64,000 bases of DNA from Oricola cellulosilytica (GCF_019966575.1 NZ_JAINFK010000002.1:310001-374000), one strand, 5' to 3'. Counted from the first letter of the stretch, positions 43,577 to 53,284 are shown. Notes: generated from the letters alone by a model not told the origin. Numbers and translations: made by a program.

Positions 43577-45589
43577 ATGGTCCGAGACTGGATTACCGAA
43601 GCAATCGCCCATTTCGTAGGAATATTCGAGACGATCGTCGAAGCTGCCCGTTCCAGAGAAGCCTATGACGAATTCCGCGCTGCAAAGGCCGCCCAGGCAA
43701 AAAATGCCGAGCTGAAACAAAGCCGGCCCGACACCGAAGCGGAAATCAAGCAAAAGGACTTCGATCCGGATGTCGAACACCGGCCCGTCCCGCCGGAACT
43801 CAGGGATGTCGTCTTCATCAACCAGGTTGCGTTTGAGACCCCGGATCCGATGATGTCGAGGGGGCTGGATATTGCGTTCCCGGGCTATCTGCCGAACCTG
43901 CCGCCAGTCTTTTCCTCGGGGAAATTCCTGCCGCCGCAATTCGAACCGGTCGGATCATATGCGGTGGTCATCAACCAGATGAACCGGCTGTCAGACAATG
44001 ACATATTTTCCATCGGGGGCTCTGGCCTGGTTTTCAATCCCGATAGCACTGCGGACGAGGAATTGGACAGTCTTGTCGCGCAGGCTGGCGCACTGGCACC
44101 TTTGTCGGACCTTCCAATGCCGGAAACGGCTACAGATATTCCGCAGATCATTCATCAAGCAGGCAAGACGCTCAGTGAATTCGTCGAGGAGCACGGCGAT
44201 GACCACAATGTCGATGCCGTAAGCGGAAGCGTTATCGTGGGCACGTTCGTCAATGGTGAACTGGTCGAAACAGCGCCGAAGCTGGAGGACTACCGTCGAA
44301 TTGACGATGACGAGGATGAACCGGTTGACGTCGATGAGGACCATCCCCTTTCCGAGTTGTATCAAAAAATCACTGGCAGCCACCTGATCCATCGGGTGGA
44401 CCTGGAAGCCGGAGGCAATACGGCAATCAACGAAGCGGTGATTTTGAACAACTGGCTCAAGGCCCCCGTAATCGTCGGAATGGGCGATAGCTTTGAAATC
44501 AATGCGATCATCCAGATCAATGTGTGGTGGGATCAGGATCTCGTCGCAGATCAGTTCGCGTCATGGGAAATGTTCAAGACCGGATCCACATCCGCCTTCA
44601 ACATTGCGAAGTTCCTCCGGGAGGATCCCCTCAGCGATAAGTCGGATGATTCCAGTGAGGACCTTTCCGAGATCTTCCCGAAATATTGGTCGATCAGCAA
44701 AGTCGAGGGTGATCTGGTGTTCATGAACTGGATCCAGCAGTACAATTTCATCCGAGACAATGACAGCGCCCTTCTGGCTTCGAGCGGGGTCAAGGCGAGC
44801 GTCATGGCGGGCGGCAATACCCAGATCAACGCCACATCGGTCGCGGAACTCGGGTTCTATTACGATCTGATCATCGTCGGCGGCAGCATATATGACGCAG
44901 CCTTCATCCAGCAGATGAACGTGCTTCTCGACAAGGATCTTGTGGGCGGCGTGGACGGATTCCACACATCCGGTCACGGGACTGCGTCGACGTCCGGCAA
45001 CCTTCTCTGGAACGAGGCGCACATCTTCAACATAGGTGGCGCCGGTCGGTTCGAATCCCTTCCCGATCATTTCCGCACTGCTGCCGAAGGGCTCGCAAAT
45101 GGAAGCATGAACCTTCCTGGGGGGGTATTCGAGGATAGCATGTTTGCCGGGCTGGAAAACCTTCGCGTTCTATACGTCAAGGGAAGCATCTACGATCTGC
45201 AACTCATCAAGCAAACCAATATCGTCGGAGACAGCGACCAAGTCGCGCTGGCGATGAACCAGGTTCTCGGTGACGGGGTGGCGGACTGGTATATCTCCAC
45301 GGGATCCAACGAACTCATCAATCTCGCCAGCATTTACGACGTGGATGCGAGCGGAAAGACATACCTCTCCGGCGCCCACTACTCTCAGGAAATTCTCATA
45401 CAGGCTGAGATCATTTCGTCCGATCCGGATCTGGGCGGGCAGGATCCGAATGTCCTCATCAATGAGGCCGTCGCCTTCCTCGACGATCAAGTGGGCGGTT
45501 CCGATCAGGAGGGCAACGATGCGCCGATCGGCGGAGCGGCGCCAAACGACGCGTCTCATCAGGACGTGATGCAGACAATGCTTGCATGA
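43577..45589 (+). CDS. Cysteine-free repeat protein with alternating GGN..IN and IQ.N...D.D motifs
   Basis: A 670-residue protein matching no family I know. The first 60 residues are helical and charged. After that two short motifs alternate about every 30 residues: [V/I]IQ-x-N-x(3-4)-D-x-D at residues 131-142, 310-321, 386-396, 444-454 and 544-554 (degenerate at 607-618), and GGN-x-x-IN-x-A at 279-289, 412-422, 473-483, 576-586 and 623-633. The layout suggests a beta-solenoid or Ca2+-binding repeat. It has no cysteine and no Sec signal. The ATG at 43577 has AAGGGG upstream; the ATG at 43541 is weaker. It ends 24 bases before the ABC exporter start. Confidence 0.85.
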   Translation: MVRDWITEAIAHFVGIFETIVEAARSREAYDEFRAAKAAQAKNAELKQSRPDTEAEIKQKDFDPDVEHRPVPPELRDVVFINQVAFETPDPMMSRGLDIAFPGYLPNLPPVFSSGKFLPPQFEPVGSYAVVINQMNRLSDNDIFSIGGSGLVFNPDSTADEELDSLVAQAGALAPLSDLPMPETATDIPQIIHQAGKTLSEFVEEHGDDHNVDAVSGSVIVGTFVNGELVETAPKLEDYRRIDDDEDEPVDVDEDHPLSELYQKITGSHLIHRVDLEAGGNTAINEAVILNNWLKAPVIVGMGDSFEINAIIQINVWWDQDLVADQFASWEMFKTGSTSAFNIAKFLREDPLSDKSDDSSEDLSEIFPKYWSISKVEGDLVFMNWIQQYNFIRDNDSALLASSGVKASVMAGGNTQINATSVAELGFYYDLIIVGGSIYDAAFIQQMNVLLDKDLVGGVDGFHTSGHGTASTSGNLLWNEAHIFNIGGAGRFESLPDHFRTAAEGLANGSMNLPGGVFEDSMFAGLENLRVLYVKGSIYDLQLIKQTNIVGDSDQVALAMNQVLGDGVADWYISTGSNELINLASIYDVDASGKTYLSGAHYSQEILIQAEIISSDPDLGGQDPNVLINEAVAFLDDQVGGSDQEGNDAPIGGAAPNDASHQDVMQTMLA

Positions 45590-45613
45590 AGCGCGCACCG
45601 AGGAGTGATCTGC

Positions 45614-48037
45614 ATGGCGTTTAATCGCAACCCCGGTGCCGCATGGAGCGGGCCTGCCCGCGCCAAGTGGGATTCGTCGAAGAATAATGGCGATCTTGGC
45701 GGTCGGCCGCCATCAGATGGCTACCCGTCGGCAAAGAGCCTCCATGACCACATGGCGAAGCAGTTGGCGCGCACTGAAGATACTCTCGCCGAGATCGATG
45801 AATGCGTGAAGCTGCTGCGATCAGCCTCTCTGGACACGATTGCAGCTTCGCCTAACGCGAGAAGCGATACGCCTGTCCAATTGAATAGTTCGGCGCCGGT
45901 TCGCAGCGAGACCGAAGCTGCCAAACGCCCGGAAGAAGCCACTGGATCGCGCCCCGCGGTTGAGCGACGGACTTTCGCCGAAACTGGCGCACCATCAGTT
46001 CCAGCCGGACAGGAAAAAGCCGGGGCGAAGAATGAGTTCAGCGCTTCCATGACCCCCAACAAAGCCCATGCAGGGCGACCCCGCCAGAAGTTGCGCGACA
46101 CAAATCCGGTGGACCGAAGCGAGCCAGGCAACTCGAAGGCCAAGACCGACGTTCATCAGCCGGGGAAAGTCGTTCTCGAAGGCGATACAGGGCCGGTTCA
46201 AGCTCGCCTGCATGACCCTGCGAATAAGCTCCAAACCGGCGGCGACAACGGATCGCCGGGAGGCGGTGGCGGCAAGGGCCGTGGGGGCGGCGGCGGCAAT
46301 TTTCACAAGAGGCTAGGCCCGATCGATTTTGGTGCCAGCTTGAAAGCCGGGAAGAAAGCGGTCCGGAAAAACCTCGCCGCGGTCATGATTTTCACGGTCG
46401 CATCGAACGTGCTTGTTCTCGCGATCCCAATCTACCTTTTCCAGATATCTGACCGTGTCCTGACCAGCCGTTCCCACGATACGCTGATAATGCTGACTGC
46501 CGTTATTGTACTTGCCGTCATACTCCAAGCCGCCTTCGACGCCGTCAGGCGGTTCATCTTGATGCGCACTTCGGTCGAGGTTGCGGTTCAATTGGGATCG
46601 CCCGTCTTGAGCGCGGCCGCCCGAGCTTCGCTTCACAGCAACGGCAAGGAATACCAAGTACTCGGGGACCTCCAGCAGCTTCGCCAGTTTCTCGTTTCGG
46701 GAACGTTGCTCTCATTCCTGGATGTCCCCATGGCGCCCCTGTTCTTCTTGGCGGTTTTTTTCGTCCATCCCCATCTGGGATGGATCGTCGTCACCGCAGC
46801 GACGCTTCTCTTCTTGATTGCCCTGATCAATCAGAAAGCGACTTCCGCACCGTTCGCCGATGCCAATCAACATCTCAGCCGAGCGAATTTGCACCTCGAT
46901 TCAATGTCACGCAATTCTCAGATCATCAACGCCATGGCGATGATACCCGAGGCGGTGAAGATCTGGGGCCGTGATACAGCCAGTTCGATGACCAGCCAGG
47001 TGGTTGCCCAAGACCGCAATGTCGTTTCGGCATCCTTCTCAAAAGCCTCCCGTCTACTGACACAGGTCGCTCTGCTGGGATGGGGCGCCAATCTCGCGAT
47101 TGCGGGTGAAATCACCGGCGGCATGGTGATCGCGGCGTCGATCATTGCAGGTCGTGCCCTTTCTCCGATCGAGGGTGCGATCGAAGGCTGGAACCAGGTG
47201 ATTCAGTCGCGGTCGGCCTATGGAAGGATTGCTGCGCTTCTAACCGCTTCGCCGCTGAACTTCGAGCGGCTCGAATTGCCCCGACCGGAGGGGCGCCTTG
47301 ATGTTGAACGCCTGCTCTTCGTTCCGCAGGGCACAAAGCGAGTCGTTCTGAATGGAATTACGTTTTCGTTGCAGCCGGGCGAGAGCCTCGCCATCATCGG
47401 CAATTCCGGTGCCGGCAAGTCGACGCTCGGCAAAATGCTGGTCGGGTCAATCCTGCCAACATCGGGGAATGTCCGCCTCGACCTGATGGACTTGAGGAAC
47501 TGGGACCAGCGCCAGTTCGGCGAAAATATCGGCTATCTGCCCCAAGACGTTCAGCTCTTTCCAGGTTCGATCAAGGCGAACATCGGGCGGATGCGGGAGG
47601 ACGCAAGCGACGAGGCAATTTTCGAGGCAGCAAAACTCGCCGACGTCCATGAACTGATCGCCAACTTCGCCCAAGGCTACGAGACATTCGTTGCCGCAGA
47701 CGGAGCCCCACTTTCGGGCGGTCAAAAGCAGCGGATCGCGCTAGCCCGAGCCTTTTTCGGAAACCCGCGGTTGGTGGTGTTGGATGAACCAAACTCAAAC
47801 CTGGATGCGGAAGGCGAAGCGGCTCTGGGGCGGGCGCTGCAGCACGCCAAGAAAAACCGGATCACGGTTGTAACCATCACCCAACGGCCGAGCCTGCTTC
47901 AATGCGTGGACAAGATCCTGCTTTTGACCAACGGCACGGTCACCATGTTTGGAGCCCGTCAGGAAGTTCTGGAAGCCCTAGCGCTGAGCGGGAAGAAGCC
48001 TTCGAGCGGGATCGCCGATAATAGCAAGTCAACGTAG
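45614..48037 (+). CDS. Type I secretion ABC exporter (PrtD-like) with long N-terminal extension
   Basis: An 807-residue inner-membrane ATPase that drives secretion of unfolded substrates. Residues 1-250 are a disordered extension with a Gly-rich linker (217-228) and no C39 peptidase. Residues 255-540 form the six-helix membrane domain (VLVLAIPIYLFQISDRVLTS, LSFLDVPMAPLFFLAVFFVHP). The ATPase has Walker A GNSGAGKS (596-603), LSGGQKQR (700-707) and Walker B LVVLDEPNSNLD. The H-loop His is replaced by Gln (Q757 in TITQRPS). Start 45614 follows AGGAG. It pairs with the HlyD-type gene 11 bases downstream. Confidence 0.93.
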   Translation: MAFNRNPGAAWSGPARAKWDSSKNNGDLGGRPPSDGYPSAKSLHDHMAKQLARTEDTLAEIDECVKLLRSASLDTIAASPNARSDTPVQLNSSAPVRSETEAAKRPEEATGSRPAVERRTFAETGAPSVPAGQEKAGAKNEFSASMTPNKAHAGRPRQKLRDTNPVDRSEPGNSKAKTDVHQPGKVVLEGDTGPVQARLHDPANKLQTGGDNGSPGGGGGKGRGGGGGNFHKRLGPIDFGASLKAGKKAVRKNLAAVMIFTVASNVLVLAIPIYLFQISDRVLTSRSHDTLIMLTAVIVLAVILQAAFDAVRRFILMRTSVEVAVQLGSPVLSAAARASLHSNGKEYQVLGDLQQLRQFLVSGTLLSFLDVPMAPLFFLAVFFVHPHLGWIVVTAATLLFLIALINQKATSAPFADANQHLSRANLHLDSMSRNSQIINAMAMIPEAVKIWGRDTASSMTSQVVAQDRNVVSASFSKASRLLTQVALLGWGANLAIAGEITGGMVIAASIIAGRALSPIEGAIEGWNQVIQSRSAYGRIAALLTASPLNFERLELPRPEGRLDVERLLFVPQGTKRVVLNGITFSLQPGESLAIIGNSGAGKSTLGKMLVGSILPTSGNVRLDLMDLRNWDQRQFGENIGYLPQDVQLFPGSIKANIGRMREDASDEAIFEAAKLADVHELIANFAQGYETFVAADGAPLSGGQKQRIALARAFFGNPRLVVLDEPNSNLDAEGEAALGRALQHAKKNRITVVTITQRPSLLQCVDKILLLTNGTVTMFGARQEVLEALALSGKKPSSGIADNSKST

Positions 48038-48048
48038 GAGCATCGTCC

Positions 48049-49383
48049 ATGTCCGCAATGGTACCTGCCGGCGATCAAGACTGGTATGCTGACGTGCCTC
48101 GTTCGATCCGCAGCCAGACAATAATCGGCTTGATCCTGATCGTGCTCTTCTTTGGCGGATTTGGTACTTGGTCCGCCACGGCGCCGCTCGCAGCCGCCGT
48201 TATCTCTCAAGGTAGTTTCGTCGCCACTGGCAACAACAAGATTGTCCAGCACCTCGAAGGCGGAATCATTGAGGAAATCCTCGTGTCTGAGGGCGAAAGC
48301 GTGAAGAAGGGCCAGCCTCTCATTCGGCTGGACGAGACGGCTGCATCCACGCGCGAAAGACAGGTGTTCCTCCGTCGGGCTCGCCTTGAAGCGGTCGTCG
48401 CGCGACTTAAGGCAGAGCAGGCAGGGAAAGATGACTTGTCATTTCCGCCGATAATCACTGCCAACTGGGAGGATCCCGATATCCGCGTGATGGCCGATGA
48501 ACAACAGGTCAATTTTCAAACCGTCAAGAACAAGCTTGCGAGTGAAATACAGTTGCTGACTCACAACATCGATTCACTCAGTTTCCGTGTGCGTGGCTTC
48601 GAAAATCTCCTGGCTTCCACTCAGCGACAGCTGGAGCTGCTGACCGAAGAGTACCAGGGCAAAAAGAAACTGCTGGAAAAAGGATTCATGCGTGATCCGG
48701 AGCTCAAGGCGATCCAGCGCGCCATCGCGGACGCAGAAGGCAATATCGGCCGCTTGGAAGCGGAAATCCAGGAAACGGATTCTCAAATCAGCAAGCAGGA
48801 ACAGCAGATCACGCAGACCAGGAGTGCCTATCGCCAGGCGGCACTGGATCAGTTGCAGTCCGTCGCCGCTGAACTGGATACGGTCAGAGAAGAAGAAAGG
48901 ACGGCGCGTAATGTCCTGAACCGGGCGATCATCCATGCGCCGGTCAGCGGGGTAGTGGTGCGCATGCACTATTATTCCTCGGGCGGCGTTATCGAAAGTG
49001 GCAAAAGCATTCTCGAGATCCTGCCCGCAAACGTGCCGCTCATCATCGAATGTCAAATTTCGCAGAATGACATCGACAGCCTCAAAGTCGGCCAGACGGC
49101 GACGATCCGGCTCACGGCGCTCAACCGGCGCACCACGCCGGTCCTCTACGGACAAGTCTTCTACATTTCCGCCGACTCGGTTCCCGATGCCTCGGGGAAT
49201 AGAAACGAGGCATATGTCGTGCGGGTCCGCCTGCCCGCGAGCGAGCTGTCCCGCATTTCCGGGTTCAGCCCGACGCCGGGCATGCCGGCAGAAATTCTCA
49301 TTCAAACCGCCGAGCGAACGTTTCTCAGTTATATCGTGAAGCCAATTCGCGACAGCATGTCTCGTGCCTTTGCAGAACGATGA
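48049..49383 (+). CDS. HlyD-family type I secretion adaptor (PrtE-like)
   Basis: A 444-residue membrane-fusion protein linking the ABC exporter to the outer-membrane channel. It has one membrane segment at residues 24-45, then a lipoyl half (KIVQHLEGGIIEEILVSEGE), a long coiled coil (about 85-300, with EEYQGKKKLLEKGFMRDPEL), the second lipoyl half (IHAPVSGVVVRMHYYSSGG) and a beta-barrel. The C-terminus FLSYIVKPIRDSMSRAFAER is diagnostic of PrtE/HlyD secretion adaptors. It is the last large gene of the 41-49 kb operon. Confidence 0.95.
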   Translation: MSAMVPAGDQDWYADVPRSIRSQTIIGLILIVLFFGGFGTWSATAPLAAAVISQGSFVATGNNKIVQHLEGGIIEEILVSEGESVKKGQPLIRLDETAASTRERQVFLRRARLEAVVARLKAEQAGKDDLSFPPIITANWEDPDIRVMADEQQVNFQTVKNKLASEIQLLTHNIDSLSFRVRGFENLLASTQRQLELLTEEYQGKKKLLEKGFMRDPELKAIQRAIADAEGNIGRLEAEIQETDSQISKQEQQITQTRSAYRQAALDQLQSVAAELDTVREEERTARNVLNRAIIHAPVSGVVVRMHYYSSGGVIESGKSILEILPANVPLIIECQISQNDIDSLKVGQTATIRLTALNRRTTPVLYGQVFYISADSVPDASGNRNEAYVVRVRLPASELSRISGFSPTPGMPAEILIQTAERTFLSYIVKPIRDSMSRAFAER

Positions 49384-49449
49384 TGCTTCGGGATGTCGTG
49401 TGGAAGCGTCGCCGTTCTCGCTCGCAATATGCAGCATTGGAGATGCCCC

Positions 49450-49569
49450 ATGACGCCGTTCGGTTCAATCGTGGAAATCGAGGAAAACCCGCGTTTCTCG
49501 CTTGCCCACGAGCAACTACCCCATAAGGATATGTGGGAGGGGAGAAGCAATGACCGAATCAACGCGTGA
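49450..49569 (+). CDS. Very small ORF downstream of the HlyD gene
   Basis: A 39-codon frame starting MTPFGSIVEIEENPRFSLAH. It overlaps the next small gene, whose ATG lies 20 bases before this stop. The upstream GGAGATGCCCC may serve as a ribosome-binding site. The composition looks protein-like but there is no family match I know. Confidence 0.3.
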   Translation: MTPFGSIVEIEENPRFSLAHEQLPHKDMWEGRSNDRINA

Positions 49570-49756
49570 CGGTTTTCTAAAGGTGATGAGACGGTACGCC
49601 GACTGCGAGAACGCGCTCGAGGGTCCATTTCGCGAAATAGTTGAAGACGCTTTGGCCTCAGGCTGGACGGAAAACGAAGTCGCCGCGACGCTGATTGGAC
49701 TTACTGTCGAAATGCTCACGGAACCCGATGCCAGAAGCAGCGACCTAGTTCACTAG
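49550..49756 (+). CDS. Small acidic hypothetical protein
   Basis: A 68-residue, probably helical protein (FLKVMRRYADCENALEGP, ASGWTENEVAATLIGLTVEM). The ATG at 49550 is preceded by GGGAGGGGAGAAGC, a strong ribosome-binding site. It has no membrane segment or known domain. It lies at the end of the secretion operon and could be an accessory or regulatory factor; function unknown. Confidence 0.55.
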   Translation: MTESTRDGFLKVMRRYADCENALEGPFREIVEDALASGWTENEVAATLIGLTVEMLTEPDARSSDLVH

Positions 49757-50164
49757 TTTCCTCGGGCGGATCTTTGTCCAACCCGGGCATGCCACGCAAA
49801 CGTTCAGGGGGCGTTCGCAAGGTCCATTCCCGATGTTCTCGGGCTTCCGGCGGGCCGGAAGGCACTTTTGACCCTGTCTCATTTCTTGGCCAGACCGATC
49901 GCCGATCAAGGCTTCGGCATCATCAAACTTCTCCGACATTCGCGCGCGCGCCGCGAACGGTCTAGTCAAAATGAGCGACTGTCGAAATCCGGAATTTATT
50001 GAGAGCATTCTTGCCGGTGGGTTTTCTTCGCGATGGGTCATTCGGCTGCATCGGCATCACGCGTTTCCTTCGCTGACTATGCCTAATGTCACTCCTGCCT
50101 GGGCCTGAATCCAATCCCATGAATGAATTGGACGGCCGATCCCGCGAAGATCTGGAGAAGCGCT
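49757..50164. other. Intergenic region between secretion locus and RND pump genes
   Basis: About 400 bases with no convincing gene. An open frame on the minus strand (49745-50041) lacks a ribosome-binding site and looks unlike protein. This stretch should carry the promoter for the RND operon. Confidence 0.45.
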
Positions 50165-53100
50165 ATGGCTGGATTATTTTCTCTTTGCGTACGATTCCGT
50201 TATGTCATCAGCTTGTCGTTAATTGCAGCCTTGTTGTTCGGCTTGGCAAATCTCAGAGCTGCTCCGGTCGATCTGCTGCCGGAATTTCAGCCTACGCGGG
50301 TGGAAATCCAGACTGAAGCATTGGGATTGTCGGCGGAAGAGGTTGAGTCTCTTATTACCGTTCCGCTCGAAGTTGATCTCCTTAACAGCGTCTCCTGGGT
50401 CGAGACAATACAATCCCAATCCATGCCGGGTTTGTCATCCATCGTGCTGACCTTTGAGGAGGGCACAAATCTGTTCCGGGCGCGCCAACTTGTTCAGGAG
50501 CGGCTGACGCAGGCCCACGCGCTTCCGAATGTCTCCAAGCCACCCGTCCTGATGCAGCCGCTTTCATCGACCTCGCGCGTTGTGCAGGTGGCGATGTCTT
50601 CCGACACGCTCTCGCTTATCGACCTCTCGGTCGCTGCGCGATGGACGATGAGACCCAGATTGCTTGGCGTTCCGGGCGTTGCGAACGTATCGATCTGGGG
50701 ACAGCGCAAACGCCAGTTGCAGGTCCAGGTCGACCCGCTCGAATTGAGCGCTTCCGGCGTATCGCTCGACACCGTCGTTGAGGCGGCGGGCAACGCGCTC
50801 TGGTACTCTCCTCTCGGCTACCTTGAAGCATCCTCGCCCGGAAGCGGCGGCTTTATTGATACGCCTAACCAGCGCCTTGGCATCCAGCATCGGCAGCCGA
50901 TCTCCACACCCGACCAACTTGCCAGGGTCGCGGTAAGAGGGACGGAACACACGCTCGGCGATGTAGCAACCATCGTGGAGAGCCATCCCCCCCTTATTGG
51001 CGATGCCGCCGTGGGCGACGGAAGAGGCCTGATACTGGTAGTCGAAAAGTTTCCGTGGGCCAGCACTTCAGAAGTTGCCGCTGGCGTGGAGGAAGCGCTG
51101 ACGAGCATACGCGCGGGTATGCCGGGAGTTACGCTGGACACGTCAGTATTCAAGCCGGCAGGCTTCCTCAGCGCCTCCGGAGCGACACTACTGATGACAA
51201 TTACAATCGGGACCTTGGTCTCACTTGTAGCTGTTTTCGTGCTCACCCGTGATTGGCACGATACCGCCATTATTTCCCTGACCGCTGCAACGTCGCTCGC
51301 CTTGAGCGCAAATATTGCTCTGTGGCTCATGAGCGGCATCGATCTGGTGATGATTTCGGGATTGCTCGCTGCAACCGGATTAGTGTTCGCAGACGCTTTC
51401 CTCTCCAACCGCACCTCAGCAGGTGAGATCGCCGCCCGGATTGCGGGCAAGCGATCGCCCGCGCGGCTTTCTTACGCGGAAGGACGCGGTGTCTCCGCTT
51501 ATGCCACCCTCGGCGTCTTGCTGATGTCCTTCCCGCTTCTTCTTCTCGACGGCGTTGCCGGCAGGATGAGCACTTCGTTCTTTGTCGCGTTTGTGTCAGT
51601 TGCGGTTGTGACTTTCGTCATATCCTCGATCTTGCCTCCGGCGCTTGCATCCATTCTTGCGAGCTGGAGACAGCAAGCCGGTTCTGACGACGAATATATG
51701 CAGCCTCCCGAGATCCCGAAACGTGACGGCGTCCTGTTTGCGCGTGCCAAACCATTTGTGTTGATCGGCGTCGTCATCCTGCCGTTCGTAGCAGCGGCCG
51801 GATTCGCCTCCATGCCCCTGTCCTTTGCTCCGGAATTCAAGGAGCGTGATATCGAAATCAGGTGGAACGCTGCTCCCGGAACGTCGAGTGAGGCCATGTA
51901 CCGCCTTGCCTCGATGGCCATGAGCGAGATCAGGAAACTCGAAGGGGTGTCGGAGGCGCGCGCCCATGTCGGACGCGCAGAAGTCTCGGACCGCATCGTC
52001 AACCTGAACGCCGCCGATATCTGGATCACACTTGATCAGGACGCACGCTACAATTCCACGATCAACGCCATCAGGGAGATCGCCAATTCCTATGCCGGAA
52101 TATCAGCCGATCTGCTGACGTATAGCGGGGACCGGATCGCAGCGGAGTCCGGGCGAGACGACGCTGTGACGATCAGGCTTTTTGGGTTCAATCCGGAGAC
52201 GTTGAAGGGATTGGCCGATGAAGTCGCCTCTGTGGTATCAGACGTACCTGGGCTCGGTGTTCCAGAAGTTCTCGCTCCCGTCGAAAAACCGGTCATCAAG
52301 ATCACGCCGGACCTGCAGAGGGCTCGGGAATATGGCCTGAAACCTGGCGACATCCGTCTAACGAGCGCTGTCCTTCTTTCCGGTCTCGAAGTGGGAAATC
52401 TGTTCGAGGAGCAGAAAATTTTCGATGTGATCGTGTGGGGCAAGCCGCACATCCGCCACAGCGTATCCAGCGTCAAGGATCTGCTCATCGAAACACCGAC
52501 AAACCAGCTCGTCAGGCTTGCCGATGTTGCTGATGTCGAAGTGGCACCGATGCCCACCGAAATCCGGCGAGACGCTTCCTCGCGTTTCATCGATGTGCGG
52601 GTGTCGCTGGTGTCGGGCGATGCAAGTGCAATGTCGGACGTCATTTCACAACGCCTTGCAACGCTGCAGTTCCCTCTCGAGTATCATGCGGAAATCCGCA
52701 ATGGCCGGGCTGAAATTGATGCGACAGCTGCACGCATTCGTAACGGCCTCCTGCTTTCCCTTCTTGGCGTGTTCCTGATCGCACAGGCAGCCCTCGGCAG
52801 GTGGAGCCTCGCTGGCGGGGCACTGGTTGCATTTGTCGCGTCACTGTCGGGCGGGATAGCGGTGTCCGCCTTTGTGGGCGGCCTGTCTATCGGATCTATC
52901 GCCGGCTTGCTTGCCGTTTCGGCGGTCGCGTTGCCCGCCCTGATATTCATGCTGCAGTCGTATCAGGAAGCCGAAAGACTAGGTGTCCCATTGGAGGCGG
53001 TCCTGAACGAATTCGCTGCTCGTGCCAACATACCAAGGTTCCTCGGCCCAGGCCTCGTGTCCACCGCATTTCTGCTTCCCGTGGTTTTCCTGGGCTCCGC

Positions 53101-53284
53101 GCCCGGCCTCGAAATCTTGCGGCCGATGAGCATGGTTCTTCTGGGCGGTATGGTCACGGTATCCCTGGTCTGCTTCTTCGCGATTCCATCTGTCTACAGA
53201 CGTCTTGGTGTCGGTTCGGGCCAGGAGAAATCAAGCCTGTTCGAAAACAATCCGAACGAAGGAGGTCTTCGTCATGCAACGTAG
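50165..53284 (+). CDS. RND efflux permease, divergent (first of pair)
   Basis: A roughly 1039-residue inner-membrane permease of the HME/CusA-like RND group: 12 membrane segments with two large periplasmic loops. Diagnostic are APVDLLPEFQPTRVEIQTEALGL in part, EEVESLITVPLE and LFRARQLVQERL. In TM4 the neighbouring pump has VVDDAIIDVENI but this one reads LVFADAFLSNRTS, so one Asp of the proton-relay pair and the following DVEN acidic residues are lost. It may act as a non-translocating partner. The start at 50165 follows GGAGAAG; an ATG at 50123 is in frame. The adaptor gene overlaps its end by 11 bases. Confidence 0.9.
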   Translation: MAGLFSLCVRFRYVISLSLIAALLFGLANLRAAPVDLLPEFQPTRVEIQTEALGLSAEEVESLITVPLEVDLLNSVSWVETIQSQSMPGLSSIVLTFEEGTNLFRARQLVQERLTQAHALPNVSKPPVLMQPLSSTSRVVQVAMSSDTLSLIDLSVAARWTMRPRLLGVPGVANVSIWGQRKRQLQVQVDPLELSASGVSLDTVVEAAGNALWYSPLGYLEASSPGSGGFIDTPNQRLGIQHRQPISTPDQLARVAVRGTEHTLGDVATIVESHPPLIGDAAVGDGRGLILVVEKFPWASTSEVAAGVEEALTSIRAGMPGVTLDTSVFKPAGFLSASGATLLMTITIGTLVSLVAVFVLTRDWHDTAIISLTAATSLALSANIALWLMSGIDLVMISGLLAATGLVFADAFLSNRTSAGEIAARIAGKRSPARLSYAEGRGVSAYATLGVLLMSFPLLLLDGVAGRMSTSFFVAFVSVAVVTFVISSILPPALASILASWRQQAGSDDEYMQPPEIPKRDGVLFARAKPFVLIGVVILPFVAAAGFASMPLSFAPEFKERDIEIRWNAAPGTSSEAMYRLASMAMSEIRKLEGVSEARAHVGRAEVSDRIVNLNAADIWITLDQDARYNSTINAIREIANSYAGISADLLTYSGDRIAAESGRDDAVTIRLFGFNPETLKGLADEVASVVSDVPGLGVPEVLAPVEKPVIKITPDLQRAREYGLKPGDIRLTSAVLLSGLEVGNLFEEQKIFDVIVWGKPHIRHSVSSVKDLLIETPTNQLVRLADVADVEVAPMPTEIRRDASSRFIDVRVSLVSGDASAMSDVISQRLATLQFPLEYHAEIRNGRAEIDATAARIRNGLLLSLLGVFLIAQAALGRWSLAGGALVAFVASLSGGIAVSAFVGGLSIGSIAGLLAVSAVALPALIFMLQSYQEAERLGVPLEAVLNEFAARANIPRFLGPGLVSTAFLLPVVFLGSAPGLEILRPMSMVLLGGMVTVSLVCFFAIPSVYRRLGVGSGQEKSSLFENNPNEGGLRHAT

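Noticed and set aside
43577-45589. Classical RTX toxin call for the 670-residue protein
   Set aside because: No GGxGxDxxx nonapeptide arrays and no toxin or enzyme domain were found; the repeats are of a different kind.
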